Shown: in pieces, positions 18,655-28,336 of the stretch
Position numbering within the stretch: position 1 is the first letter of the stretch
How the letters are laid out: each line of letters opens with the position of its first letter
Assembly: GCF_947498345.1 (NCBI RefSeq)
Contig: NZ_CANMJY010000010.1
Coordinates: forward strand, 62,001 to 126,000
DNA length: 64,000 nt
Direction of reading: 5' to 3'
Source: an uncultured Winogradskyella sp.
GTDB lineage: Bacteria > Bacteroidota > Bacteroidia > Flavobacteriales > Flavobacteriaceae
Program-made: the position numbers and the translations under genes
The notes under the pieces: model-generated
Told to the model about the DNA's origin: nothing
Databases searched by the model: none
The model's input: the letters and a program-made list of their open reading frames with translations, nothing else

Positions 18655-19200
18655 ATGCAAATAAAACATGTGATAATTTCGTTGTTATTTCTTTTTGTTG
18701 GAACAACTTCCAATGAAGAAACCATGACGTGGAATGAATCGCGAAAATTAACTTGGGAGGATTTTAAAGCAAGCCCTAATCCAAATTCAGATGCTGTGGC
18801 ATTAACGGCTTCGGGTATAACCTTTGGATATTCTGTAAAAACATCAGGTCGTCGAATTATAGATTTTGCCGCTACAGTAGAGGCGCATTTTTATCCCAAT
18901 AAATCTTGGTACTTAGATGATAGAGCTGATGATTATATACTAGGGCACGAACAATTGCATTTTGATATCACCGAACTCTATGTGCGTAAATTTAGACAAC
19001 AGTTAGAGCGTCTGGTCGCTAATCAAAATATAAAGCAACAAATGAATCAGATTCATGTAGCTATTAACGAGGCTTTAGAAAAAACCCAGAAAAGCTACGA
19101 TGCTCAGACCAAACACTCTATAAATGTTGAAGCACAAAAGTATTGGCAAAACTTTATAGATGAAGAACTAGAGAAGCTAGATCAATATAAGTCACAATAA
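18655..19200 (+). CDS. DUF922 family putative secreted Zn-protease
   Basis: This 181-residue protein has a short hydrophobic signal (HVIISLLFLFVGTTS) and the opening WNESRKLTWEDFKASPN typical of DUF922. A zinc-protease-like GHEQLHFDI (HExxH variant) lies near residue 101. A long charged helix rich in Gln/Glu/Lys follows. The family is described as predicted secreted Zn-dependent proteases; activity is not demonstrated as far as I know. Its ATG directly follows the osmC stop. Confidence 0.82.
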   Translation: MQIKHVIISLLFLFVGTTSNEETMTWNESRKLTWEDFKASPNPNSDAVALTASGITFGYSVKTSGRRIIDFAATVEAHFYPNKSWYLDDRADDYILGHEQLHFDITELYVRKFRQQLERLVANQNIKQQMNQIHVAINEALEKTQKSYDAQTKHSINVEAQKYWQNFIDEELEKLDQYKSQ

Positions 19201-19202
19201 AA

Positions 19203-19430
19203 TTGGAAGGCAGTAAAGAAGCACTTATAGAACTCGCACACTACAAAATGCCTTTTGGAAAATACAAAGGAGATTACCTCATTGATATCCCAGAATATTA
19301 TTACACTTGGTTTAAACAAAAAGGGTTTCCAGAAGGTAAGCTAGGTAGGATGATGGTACAAATGCATGATATTAAAATCAATGGACTTGAAGAATTGATT
19401 TATAGGATTAAGCGTGATTTTACGAAGTAG
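19203..19430 (+). CDS. DUF3820 family small protein
   Basis: This 75-residue protein matches DUF3820: MPFGKYKGDYLIDIPEYYYT, a mid GFPEGKLG turn and a C-terminal basic helix. The start is probably TTG at 19203, two bases after the DUF922 stop; the first in-frame ATG lies inside the conserved MPFGKYKG and would truncate the domain. The core resembles the exonuclease-associated small domain seen next to DnaQ-like nucleases, but no such gene is adjacent. It is the last gene of the operon from guaA. Confidence 0.82.
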   Translation: MEGSKEALIELAHYKMPFGKYKGDYLIDIPEYYYTWFKQKGFPEGKLGRMMVQMHDIKINGLEELIYRIKRDFTK

Positions 19431-19772
19431 ATTTTTTTAGATTAGTTAGCATTGTTACCCAGCGTTTATTCCCATTTAAATTCAACTATATTTTATGATT
19501 TGTTTTGACTATAAAATTAGAAACCTTTTTTAAATTAATTTTATATGTTTTGTGTTTTTAAAAAATAAAAGAAATAAACCAGTGCTATCCCATTTTTAAT
19601 ACGTTTCTTTACATGGTTTGCATAATAAATTATTTAGTAATAATATTCCTGCCTGACCTAGTTCCTTGCTTGTCTGTTTTTATGGTTTACTAATTCCTTT
19701 ATTAACCGATAACTCCTTAGAAAGAATGGGTTTCATTATTTTTTGGACGATTCAATAAAACTTTGTTTTTAA
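19431..19772. other. 342-bp non-coding gap before the sigma factor gene
   Basis: This very A+T-rich stretch has no convincing ORF, tRNA or terminator hairpin. A TATGTTTTG string near 19550 resembles but does not fit the -7 consensus. It may hold a long 5' leader or activator sites for the sigma gene, but I see no defined structure. Confidence 0.5.
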
Positions 19773-20636
19773 ATGAAATCACTTAAAATAACTGAACAAA
19801 TTACTATTAGAAATGAAGAGTCACTTAATAAATACTTAAATGATATCAGCAAAATTAGCTTAATATCATTAGAAAGGGAAGTTGAACTAGCAGTACAAAT
19901 TAAAGCTGGTAGTGAGCTTGCTTTAAATGAACTTATCAATGCTAACTTAAGGTTTGTGGTCTCGGTTGCAAAACAGTACCAAAATAAAGGTCTATTACTA
20001 CCTGATTTAATTAATGAAGGTAATTTAGGCCTATTAAAAGCTGCCAAGCGATTTGATGAAACACGTGGATTTAAATTCATTTCTTATGCTGTTTGGTGGA
20101 TTAGGCAAGGTATAATACAATCTTTATCAGAAAATTCAAGAATGGTAAGGCTGCCGCTTAATAAGATTGGGGTTCTTAATAAAATGAAAAAGGCAATTGC
20201 TTTTTTTGAACAAAAATATGATCGTGAACCAACATCTTACGAGATTTCTCAAATTATTGAAGTACCTGTTGATGAAGTGGAACTTTGTATTAAAAGTTCC
20301 GTATATGGTGTTTCAATAGACGCACCTTTATCTCATGACTCAGACCTAAATATGCAAAGCATTATTATAGCTGATGTATTTCCTCAACCAGATGGAGTAT
20401 TGTTATTAGATTCACTTCAAGTAGACATAGAAGCTGTTTTGAAATCTCTTTCAGAAAGAGACTCAGAAATCATTAAACTCCATTATGGTATAGGTAATCA
20501 AAACTCAATGAACTTATTAGAAATTGCTGAATTATATGGAATTACAAGAGAACGTGTTAGACAGATTAAAGAATCTGCAATTTCGAAAATTAAAAACTCA
20601 AACAAATCTCATTTATTAGTAAAATATTTGGGCTGA
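19773..20636 (+). CDS. Divergent RpoD-like (group 2) sigma-70 factor
   Basis: This 287-residue sigma factor has regions 1.2 to 4.2: EESLNKYLNDISKISLISLE, then region 2 NLRFVVSVAKQYQNKGLLLP with RGFKFISYAVWWIRQ, region 3, and region 4.2 ITRERVRQIKESAISKIKN. The length equals that of the Bacteroidota housekeeping RpoD. However, regions 1.2, 3 and the linker differ at many positions from the primary factor as I recall it (for example MNLLEIAELYGITRERV rather than MTLEEIGETFDLTRERV), so I read it as a secondary paralogue. It precedes a cold-shock gene, hinting at a stress role. Confidence 0.85.
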   Translation: MKSLKITEQITIRNEESLNKYLNDISKISLISLEREVELAVQIKAGSELALNELINANLRFVVSVAKQYQNKGLLLPDLINEGNLGLLKAAKRFDETRGFKFISYAVWWIRQGIIQSLSENSRMVRLPLNKIGVLNKMKKAIAFFEQKYDREPTSYEISQIIEVPVDEVELCIKSSVYGVSIDAPLSHDSDLNMQSIIIADVFPQPDGVLLLDSLQVDIEAVLKSLSERDSEIIKLHYGIGNQNSMNLLEIAELYGITRERVRQIKESAISKIKNSNKSHLLVKYLG

Positions 20637-20716
20637 TAAACACTTATTAATTAAAACAAAACATGATGATAAAAAAGATAATAAACAAATTAATGAATAT
20701 TAACAAAGTAACTATT

Positions 20717-20908
20717 ATGAAAGAAGGTACAGTAAAATTTTTTAACAATGCGAAAGGATTTGGGTTTATAACACTAAAGGATTCTGAAGAAGAAATTTTT
20801 GTTCACACATCAAATCTTATCGATCAGATAAAAGAGAATGATAATGTAACATTTGATGTAGAACAAGGTAAAAAAGGTTTAAACGCTATAAGGGTCAGTC
20901 TAGTTTAA
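20717..20908 (+). CDS. Cold-shock protein (CspA family)
   Basis: This 63-residue CSD protein contains KEGTVKFFNNAKGFGFITL (RNP1-like) and EEIFVHTSNL (RNP2-like), and binds single-stranded RNA/DNA. I chose the ATG at 20717, which gives the standard N-terminus; an in-frame ATG at 20663 would add 18 basic residues atypical for the family. It lies 80 bases after the sigma gene on the same strand and is followed by a strong terminator, so the two may form a unit. Confidence 0.93.
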   Translation: MKEGTVKFFNNAKGFGFITLKDSEEEIFVHTSNLIDQIKENDNVTFDVEQGKKGLNAIRVSLV

Positions 20909-20929
20909 TAGTCATGGACTAAAAGTTAA

Positions 20930-20962
20930 GAAAGCCATCTATCTAAGATGGTTTTCTTTTTT
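20930..20962 (+). terminator. Intrinsic terminator after the csp gene
   Basis: The 11-bp stem GAAAGCCATCT / AGATGGTTTTC (one G-T wobble) has a 5-base loop and is followed by six T residues. Confidence 0.88.
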
Positions 20963-21058
20963 AAATCTTAATTACATATAAGAAATAAAGATTTCTAATA
21001 TATAGTTTAATCACTTATATTTAGACTTTAACGAAGTTAGTTGAAAATTTTTTCAAAG

Positions 21059-21646
21059 TCAAGTACTCAAATTAGTAATACAAAGCTCTCTAATTTCCCA
21101 TATGTTCTCAAAACTAAAGGGAATATTATTCGTTTTTATCCAGTCCTTTATATAGGTTTTGTGGAAATCAACTTTAAATGCAGTCACTTGATTAGGTGTA
21201 ATTATCTTTTCTAATAAAATGTCATCTTTAACGCTATTATAATCAGAAGTAGGAGAGGTGTAATCCAAACGTTCTCCATTGATCTTAAGATAACAATGCG
21301 CTTCAGGTATATAATCCAATTGATATTCGGACAAAACATTGCCAATTTTTGGTGTATTAGTATTGTTCATTTTATACATGCCAAGAATAAGTTCAATATC
21401 TGGCAATTTATTTAAATCAGCGACATGTTTTAAAAAAGCATGTTTAGAACTACAAGTACCTTTTTGTTCTTTCCAGACCAAAGCTAGGTCTTTTCGATTT
21501 TGATTTCTTCCATAAGGTAATCCTTTTATGTATGAGGTTAACTTTAACCAATTATCAATATAACAAGACTTTATGAGTAGAGTTAAGCTATCATTAGATT
21601 CTAAATTATGGTTAAATACCATGTTATAAAAGTAACATATAAACAA
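21059..21646 (-). CDS. Transglutaminase-like cysteine protease-fold protein
   Basis: This 195-residue protein has a plausible transglutaminase-like triad: Cys in KEQKGTCSSKHAFL (about residue 66), His in PEAHCYLKI (about 117) and Asp in ERLDYT (about 126), with the spacing expected of the fold. There is no signal peptide; the start may be the ATG at 21646 or the in-frame ATG at 21622. It is convergent with the csp gene and divergent from pyrG. Bacterial members can be proteases or cross-linking enzymes, or be inactive. Confidence 0.7.
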   Translation of the reverse strand: MFICYFYNMVFNHNLESNDSLTLLIKSCYIDNWLKLTSYIKGLPYGRNQNRKDLALVWKEQKGTCSSKHAFLKHVADLNKLPDIELILGMYKMNNTNTPKIGNVLSEYQLDYIPEAHCYLKINGERLDYTSPTSDYNSVKDDILLEKIITPNQVTAFKVDFHKTYIKDWIKTNNIPFSFENIWEIRELCITNLST

Positions 21647-21682
21647 ACCATTAACAATTCTTAAATTACTCGTTTTATTTTG

Positions 21683-21690
21683 TAAATTTG
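21683..21690 (+). promoter_or_regulatory. pyrG -7 promoter element
   Basis: TAAATTTG matches TAnnTTTG. The roughly 20-base leader holds a 6-bp hairpin (TGCGTT / AACGCA, 21693-21708) ending two bases before the ATG. Confidence 0.55.
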
Positions 21691-21701
21691 CCTGCGTTTA
21701 A

Positions 21702-23327
<1,626 letters not shown>

Positions 23328-23416
23328 TGTGCCACTTTGGCGCAAAATGAATTTTGGATAGCTTTTTGGGATATCAAAATCATTAATCAGTCAACCGCTT
23401 TTAGCGGATAAATAGT

Positions 23417-25321
23417 ATGGAAGAAAAGAAACTAGATATCAACTCAATCGTAGGATTCATTCTAATTTTTGGAATCCTGGTGTACATGATGTATCAAAAC
23501 ACACCAACACCCGAAGAAGTTGAAGCACAGAAAAAAGCAGAGCAAGAACAAGTAGAGGCAGAACAAAAAGAAAGTAAGCAAAATGAAGCTGTAGTCACTA
23601 CTGCACAAGATTACAGTACGACTAAAGTTTTAGATTCTACGCAACAAGTAGAACTTAAGAATAAAGTAGGAGCACTTTCTTACGCATTAACATTACCTGG
23701 CGAAGATATTACCACAGTACAAACTGATGTTTTTGAACTTAAGTTTAATAGAATGGGTGGTCATTTAGCTGAAGTTAAATTACGCAACTTTGTAGATTAC
23801 GACTCGGTACCGATATATTTAGTAAAAGACAAAAACAGTGCTTTTAATATTACATTTGGCACTTCTGATAACAGAACCTTAAACACTCAGGATTTTCCTT
23901 TTCAACCTAGTGTTACTAAGAATGGTGAAAACACGGTAGTGTCTATGAAACTTAAGGTTTCTGAAACAGCTTTCTTAGAATATAGATATGAGCTAAAGCC
24001 TAATGATTATATGATTGATTTTTCAATCAAGTCTCAAGGGCTTAGTGGAGTATTCAATACATCTCAGCCTATTACTATAGACTGGAAACAAAAAGGAATG
24101 CGCCACGCCAAGAGTATTAGTTACGAAAACCGCTATACACGTTTAACCTATATGCATGATAAAGATCGTGTAGAGAAATTATCTCAAATGGGTGATGATG
24201 ATGAAATTGTTGAAGATGTCGAGTGGTTATCTTACAGACAGCATTTCTTTAGCTCAATTTTAGTAGCTAATGATAAGCCTTTTAAAAAGGTAGAAATGAC
24301 CTCTAAGAATTTAGTAGAAGATGAGGAAGTCGATACCTTATTCACTAAAATGTATACCTCCAAAATGCCATTGGCTTATAGTGGAGGCGAAATTAGCAAG
24401 GATTTAGGCTTGTATTATGGACCAACAGATTCAAAAACACTTAAAGCTTACGATAAAAGTTTAGAAGAAAGTATTCCGTTTGGATGGGGAATTTTTGGTT
24501 GGATTAATAAAGCATTATTTATTCCATTATTTGGATTTTTAAGTGGTTTCTTGCCTTATGGTATTGCTATTATCGTAATGACCATATTAGTTAAGATTAT
24601 GCTGTCTTTTGTACAGTATAAGCAATTCTTGTCTCAGGCCAAGATGAAAATCTTAAAACCAGAGTTAGATGCCATTAGAGCTAAATACAAGGATAACAAA
24701 ATGAAGGCTCAGCAAGAAACTATGGCATTACAGAGTAAAGCTGGTGCAAGTCCGTTGAGTGGCTGTTTGCCAGGTTTAATGCAGATTCCGGTGTTTTATG
24801 CCTTATTTATGTTCTTCCCAACGGCTTTTGATTTAAGACAGAAAAGCTTCCTTTGGGCAGACGATTTAAGTTCTTATGATTCTATTGCAGATTTACCATT
24901 TAACATTCCGTTTTATGGTGATCATGTGGCTCTATTTCCAATATTAGCTGCTATTGCCATTTTCTTTTATATGAAGATGACCACAGGTCAGCAAACGGCT
25001 ATGCAAGGTCCACCACAAGAAGGGATGCCAGATATGAGCAAAATGATGAAGTACATGATCTACTTCTCCCCATTATTAATGTTAGTATTCTTTAATAACT
25101 ATGCATCAGGATTAAGTTTGTACTACTTTATATCTAACCTTATTAGTATTGGTATTATGTTAGTAATAAAAAATTATATCATTGATGAAGAAAAAGTATT
25201 AGCCAAGATAGAAGTAAGTAAGAGTAAACCTAAAAAGCAGAACAGGTTTCAGAAAAAAATGGCTGAGATGATGGAGCAAGCAGAACAGCAAAAGCAAGCA
25301 CAACAAAAGAAGAAGAAATAG
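23417..25321 (+). CDS. yidC: Membrane protein insertase YidC
   Basis: This 634-residue insertase has an N-terminal TM anchor (SIVGFILIFGILVYMMYQN) and a large periplasmic beta domain (about 60-360). The five-TM insertase core starts around FGWINKALFIPLFGFLSG, with the signature ASPLSGCLPGLMQIPVFYALF near 450. The tail is basic and Gln/Lys-rich (EQQKQAQQKKKK), suitable for ribosome contact. It integrates membrane proteins alone or with SecYEG; ftsY and secA in this window belong to the same pathway. Confidence 0.97.
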   Translation: MEEKKLDINSIVGFILIFGILVYMMYQNTPTPEEVEAQKKAEQEQVEAEQKESKQNEAVVTTAQDYSTTKVLDSTQQVELKNKVGALSYALTLPGEDITTVQTDVFELKFNRMGGHLAEVKLRNFVDYDSVPIYLVKDKNSAFNITFGTSDNRTLNTQDFPFQPSVTKNGENTVVSMKLKVSETAFLEYRYELKPNDYMIDFSIKSQGLSGVFNTSQPITIDWKQKGMRHAKSISYENRYTRLTYMHDKDRVEKLSQMGDDDEIVEDVEWLSYRQHFFSSILVANDKPFKKVEMTSKNLVEDEEVDTLFTKMYTSKMPLAYSGGEISKDLGLYYGPTDSKTLKAYDKSLEESIPFGWGIFGWINKALFIPLFGFLSGFLPYGIAIIVMTILVKIMLSFVQYKQFLSQAKMKILKPELDAIRAKYKDNKMKAQQETMALQSKAGASPLSGCLPGLMQIPVFYALFMFFPTAFDLRQKSFLWADDLSSYDSIADLPFNIPFYGDHVALFPILAAIAIFFYMKMTTGQQTAMQGPPQEGMPDMSKMMKYMIYFSPLLMLVFFNNYASGLSLYYFISNLISIGIMLVIKNYIIDEEKVLAKIEVSKSKPKKQNRFQKKMAEMMEQAEQQKQAQQKKKK

Positions 25322-25343
25322 CAGCACTTTATTATAAAAAATG

Positions 25344-25372
25344 AAAGCCTTAGTTTTACTAGGGCTTTTTTT
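25344..25372 (+). terminator. Intrinsic terminator after yidC
   Basis: The 11-bp stem AAAGCCTTAGT / ACTAGGGCTTT (one wobble) has a 3-base loop followed by T residues. Confidence 0.85.
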
Positions 25373-25391
25373 ATGTATTAGTTTAATCGTT

Positions 25392-25399
25392 TAATTTTG
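25392..25399 (+). promoter_or_regulatory. Putative -7 element for the HEAT-repeat gene
   Basis: TAATTTTG matches TAnnTTTG. It predicts a transcript start near 25403, close to the beginning of an unstarted open frame. Confidence 0.45.
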
Positions 25400-25484
25400 A
25401 ATAGTTTCTAAGTATGCTGCGATTTATGAAGAGCTTAGCGATCTAATTAGAGACAACATTTCTAACCCACGAAAAGAAAATAAC

Positions 25485-26285
25485 ATGATACCAGAGTATA
25501 TTAAAAACAGAAAAGGAGCACGAAGTTTAAAGGACCTTAATCCAGAAGTGATTGAATATTTAAATAGAGGCTTAATTGAAACTCGTAACTTAATGGAATG
25601 GTTGGCAACAGACCAATTAGCACTTTTAAAATTAGTTTTAAAAGATTTGGGCAAAGAAAATTGGTTTTCGGATTTTGAAGTTGCTATAAATGCTCAAAAG
25701 AAACCCACAGCCAATAGCAATACGAAAGTGATAGGTCAAACTTTAGGATTACTAACTTCAGATAGCTCAATATATGAAGCGTTACAAACGCATACCTCAG
25801 ATTTAGTACGTTGTTGGTCTTGCTGGGCAGAGAGTACACATTATGATTCAATTCCTGAATTAATCAATGCTATGAAATCTTATGCGTCAGACACCCATTT
25901 TGGTGTAAGGGAAGTTGTCATTTTCGCCAGTAAAGAACGAATGATCGAAGAACTGGAAACTGCTATTTGTATACTATCAAAATGGACAAGTGACAAAGAT
26001 GAGAATGTAAGACGTTTTGCAGTTGAGTCATTACGTCCTGTTGGTGTATGGACTAAGAAGATATCAGCTTTTCAAGAGCACCCAAAAAAAGGCATATCAC
26101 TCATTGAACCTCTTAAATCCGACACATCAAAATACGTTCGCGATTCCGTTGGTAACTGGCTTAATGATGCAAGTAAGTCTCAGCCAGATTGGGTAAGATC
26201 TATTTGTAGCAAATGGGAAAAAGAATCTCCCACAAAAGAAACTGCTTATATTATTAAAAAAGGATTACGGACGATTAATAAATAG
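25485..26285 (+). CDS. DNA alkylation repair (AlkC/AlkD-like) HEAT-repeat protein
   Basis: The 266-residue part from the first ATG shows the HEAT-like pattern of AlkC/AlkD glycosylase relatives: VREVVIFASKERM, DENVRRFAVESLRPVGVW and YVRDSVGNWLNDASKSQPDWV. The AlkC/D family removes alkylated bases without base flipping; the active-site residues are not certain here. Coding-like sequence continues in frame upstream to 25401 (reading KYAAIYEELSDLIRDN) but without ATG, GTG or TTG, so the true start is unclear. It is flanked by terminators on both sides and stands as a single gene. Confidence 0.8.
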   Translation: MIPEYIKNRKGARSLKDLNPEVIEYLNRGLIETRNLMEWLATDQLALLKLVLKDLGKENWFSDFEVAINAQKKPTANSNTKVIGQTLGLLTSDSSIYEALQTHTSDLVRCWSCWAESTHYDSIPELINAMKSYASDTHFGVREVVIFASKERMIEELETAICILSKWTSDKDENVRRFAVESLRPVGVWTKKISAFQEHPKKGISLIEPLKSDTSKYVRDSVGNWLNDASKSQPDWVRSICSKWEKESPTKETAYIIKKGLRTINK

Positions 26286-26315
26286 CTTTTAGTGTCTCTT
26301 TAAATTAGTATATAA

Positions 26316-26346
26316 AAAAAACCCAGATAAAAATCTGGGTTTTTCT
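26316..26346. terminator. Bidirectional intrinsic terminator
   Basis: The perfect 9-bp stem AACCCAGAT / ATCTGGGTT with an AAAA loop is flanked by an A run on one side and a T run on the other. It serves the HEAT-protein gene and the convergent fasciclin gene. Confidence 0.9.
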
Positions 26347-26403
26347 ACTAACTAAATCAATCAATATAAAAATGAGGTAATCAGCCTCGATCTTTCTCTT
26401 TTA

Positions 26404-27432
26404 TTAGTTGCCAGGTCTTATGACTGTGTCAACTACATGTACAACACCATTTGTAGCTTGTATATCTACTAGTGTTGTAATTATTCCAATCTCACGGTCT
26501 AGCCCATCAGTAAGTGTAAACGCCGTATTGTCTGCAGTGATTTCTCCACCTAAAGTCATAACGGCTCCATTTGGTAATCCACTAGACTGTACGTTAGCAT
26601 TAACAATATGCATTAGCAAAACAGCATCAGTAGTTGCAGCATTTAATTCTCCAGCACCTTCTCCAAAACCTGATAAACTTAATTCTGTCAACACATCACC
26701 AAAAGCTGTATTTGTAGGTGCAAATACTGTAAATGGACCAGCATCACCATCAGATACAACATCAATATAAGATGGTTGTACGGTTGGAGTACCAGTATCT
26801 GCAAATGCAAGTGCATCTACTAATGTAGATAAAGCACCATTTGTAGTTGCAAAAGTTGCAATTGTTGGTAAAGCTATAACGGCATCTATAATATGCACAG
26901 TTCCATTGGTAGCAGTTAAATCTGGGGTAGTTACATCAGCACCTCCTGTTACGTCAGAGCCACCATTGATTTCTACTGTTCCAGCAACTACGTTATAGTA
27001 TAGGCTTAAAGTTGTATTTGTAACCGGACCTGGTGAAGCTGTTGATTCATAGCCAGAGCCACCATCAATTAATGCTTGCGCAGGAATACTGTTGCCAATA
27101 ATTACATGGTTTAAAAGAATGTTTCTTACCAAAGTTTCTTGGTCAGCAGTTAAATTATCTAAATCTAATCCTGTAGCCATTAATAAGTCGTCGAATGCAG
27201 CATTATCTGGTGCAAATACTGTAAAAGGACCAGTACCTTGTAATGTGGTTACTAAATCTGTGGCTTGTAAAGCAGCGGCAAGAGAGGTTAATCCATTTGC
27301 TAAAGCAACATCAACAACTGTTGTTGATTGCACGCCTCCACCATTGTTGTCATCGTCATCACTACATCCAGTAACACCTAAAACCAATAGAAATACTGTG
27401 AGTAATTTGAAAGTTTTTGAAATAATTTTCAT
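26404..27432 (-). CDS. Lipoprotein with two fasciclin (FAS1) domains
   Basis: This 342-residue protein has a lipoprotein signal (LTVFLLVLGVTGCSDDDD, Cys at 23, then an Asp-rich tether). Two FAS1 domains follow at about 40-190 and 195-340. Each has the FAS1 hallmarks GPFTVFAPDNAAF or GPFTVFAPTNTAF, and a late NGTVHIIDAVI or NGVVHVVDTVI. FAS1 proteins mediate adhesion at the cell surface. It is divergent from the YwqK-like gene across 64 bases. Confidence 0.93.
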   Translation of the reverse strand: MKIISKTFKLLTVFLLVLGVTGCSDDDDNNGGGVQSTTVVDVALANGLTSLAAALQATDLVTTLQGTGPFTVFAPDNAAFDDLLMATGLDLDNLTADQETLVRNILLNHVIIGNSIPAQALIDGGSGYESTASPGPVTNTTLSLYYNVVAGTVEINGGSDVTGGADVTTPDLTATNGTVHIIDAVIALPTIATFATTNGALSTLVDALAFADTGTPTVQPSYIDVVSDGDAGPFTVFAPTNTAFGDVLTELSLSGFGEGAGELNAATTDAVLLMHIVNANVQSSGLPNGAVMTLGGEITADNTAFTLTDGLDREIGIITTLVDIQATNGVVHVVDTVIRPGN

Positions 27433-27496
27433 TTTTTTGAGTTTTTAAAATTGTTCAACATTGCACAAACATCAGTTTGTTTAACAAAAATAAAGA

Positions 27497-28207
27497 ATGA
27501 TTAAACAAAAATTATTTTCAATATTAATTTTAACATTAATTTTAACTTTTGGATATGCTCAAAAGTCGGTTAATCAGTTTGATAAAAACGGCGAACGTCA
27601 TGGTCTATGGACGAAAAATTACCATAAGACCAATCAAAAACGTTATGAAGGTGTTTTTAACCATGGGAAAGAGATAGACACCTTTAAATACTATACGTTA
27701 TCTAATGGGAAAAGTGTTTTGAGTGCAATAAAAGTTTTTAATGCTAAAAACAATATTGCTGAAGCAACATTTTACACCTCTAAGAAAATGGTAATTAGTA
27801 AAGGCAAAATGGATGGCAAGTTATATATTGGTGAGTGGATTTTTTATCATAAGAATACTACAAAACAAATGATTGTGGAGAATTATGATAGTAATGGAAA
27901 ACTTAATGGCGAGCGCAAAGTATTTTACGAAACTGGAGTAATAGCCGAAATTGCAAACTATAAACAAGGTAAATTACATGGTGAATCAAAATGGTTTTTT
28001 AAAAGTAAAAAACCTCTAAGGCAATCTATATATCAAAGTGGTTTATTAGAGGGCAAGACTATCAACTATGATAGTAAAGGAAATGTAACCTCAGAAGGCA
28101 ACTACAAAAAGGATAAAAAAGCTGGTATATGGAAATATTATAAAGGAGGAAAAATTACTAAAGAAATTGATCACACAAATCAAAAGGTGATTAAAAAATA
28201 TGAATAG
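27497..28207 (+). CDS. YwqK-like MORN-type repeat protein, secreted
   Basis: This 236-residue protein has a signal peptide (LFSILILTLILTFGYAQ). Repeated G-x-x-x-G-x-W/W-x-x-Y-like units follow, such as NGERHGLWTKNYH, MDGKLYIGEWIFYH, NGKLNGERKVFYETG and GKLHGESKWFFKS. This matches the MORN-type repeats of the group named after YwqK, which databases label as an antitoxin component. No toxin gene is adjacent and the protein is exported, so an antitoxin role is unlikely here. A terminator follows. Confidence 0.82.
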   Translation: MIKQKLFSILILTLILTFGYAQKSVNQFDKNGERHGLWTKNYHKTNQKRYEGVFNHGKEIDTFKYYTLSNGKSVLSAIKVFNAKNNIAEATFYTSKKMVISKGKMDGKLYIGEWIFYHKNTTKQMIVENYDSNGKLNGERKVFYETGVIAEIANYKQGKLHGESKWFFKSKKPLRQSIYQSGLLEGKTINYDSKGNVTSEGNYKKDKKAGIWKYYKGGKITKEIDHTNQKVIKKYE

Positions 28208-28240
28208 CTTTAAGTTATATGGTCTATAGCTTTTATGCAT

Positions 28241-28270
28241 GGCAATCTTGTTTAGATTGCCTTTTTTATT
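28241..28270 (+). terminator. Intrinsic terminator before mnmA
   Basis: The perfect 8-bp stem GGCAATCT / AGATTGCC has a 5-base loop and is followed by six T residues. Confidence 0.88.
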
Positions 28271-28273
28271 TCG

Positions 28274-28281
28274 TAATTTTG
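28274..28281 (+). promoter_or_regulatory. mnmA -7 promoter element
   Basis: TAATTTTG matches TAnnTTTG, directly after the terminator T tract. The 55-base leader to mnmA contains a small GCGA-TCG-TCGC hairpin at 28309-28319. Confidence 0.55.
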
Positions 28282-28336
28282 CATAGATTTTTCGAACAAA
28301 TAATTAAAGCGATCGTCGCCTAAGCGATAAGTAAAC

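Noticed and set aside
20663..20716. Upstream ATG giving an 81-residue cold-shock protein
   Set aside because: The extra 18 residues are basic and low-complexity, and the ATG at 20717 gives the standard CspA length.
27497..28207. Reading the YwqK-like protein as an antitoxin
   Set aside because: It carries a signal peptide and MORN-type repeats, and no toxin-like gene is next to it.
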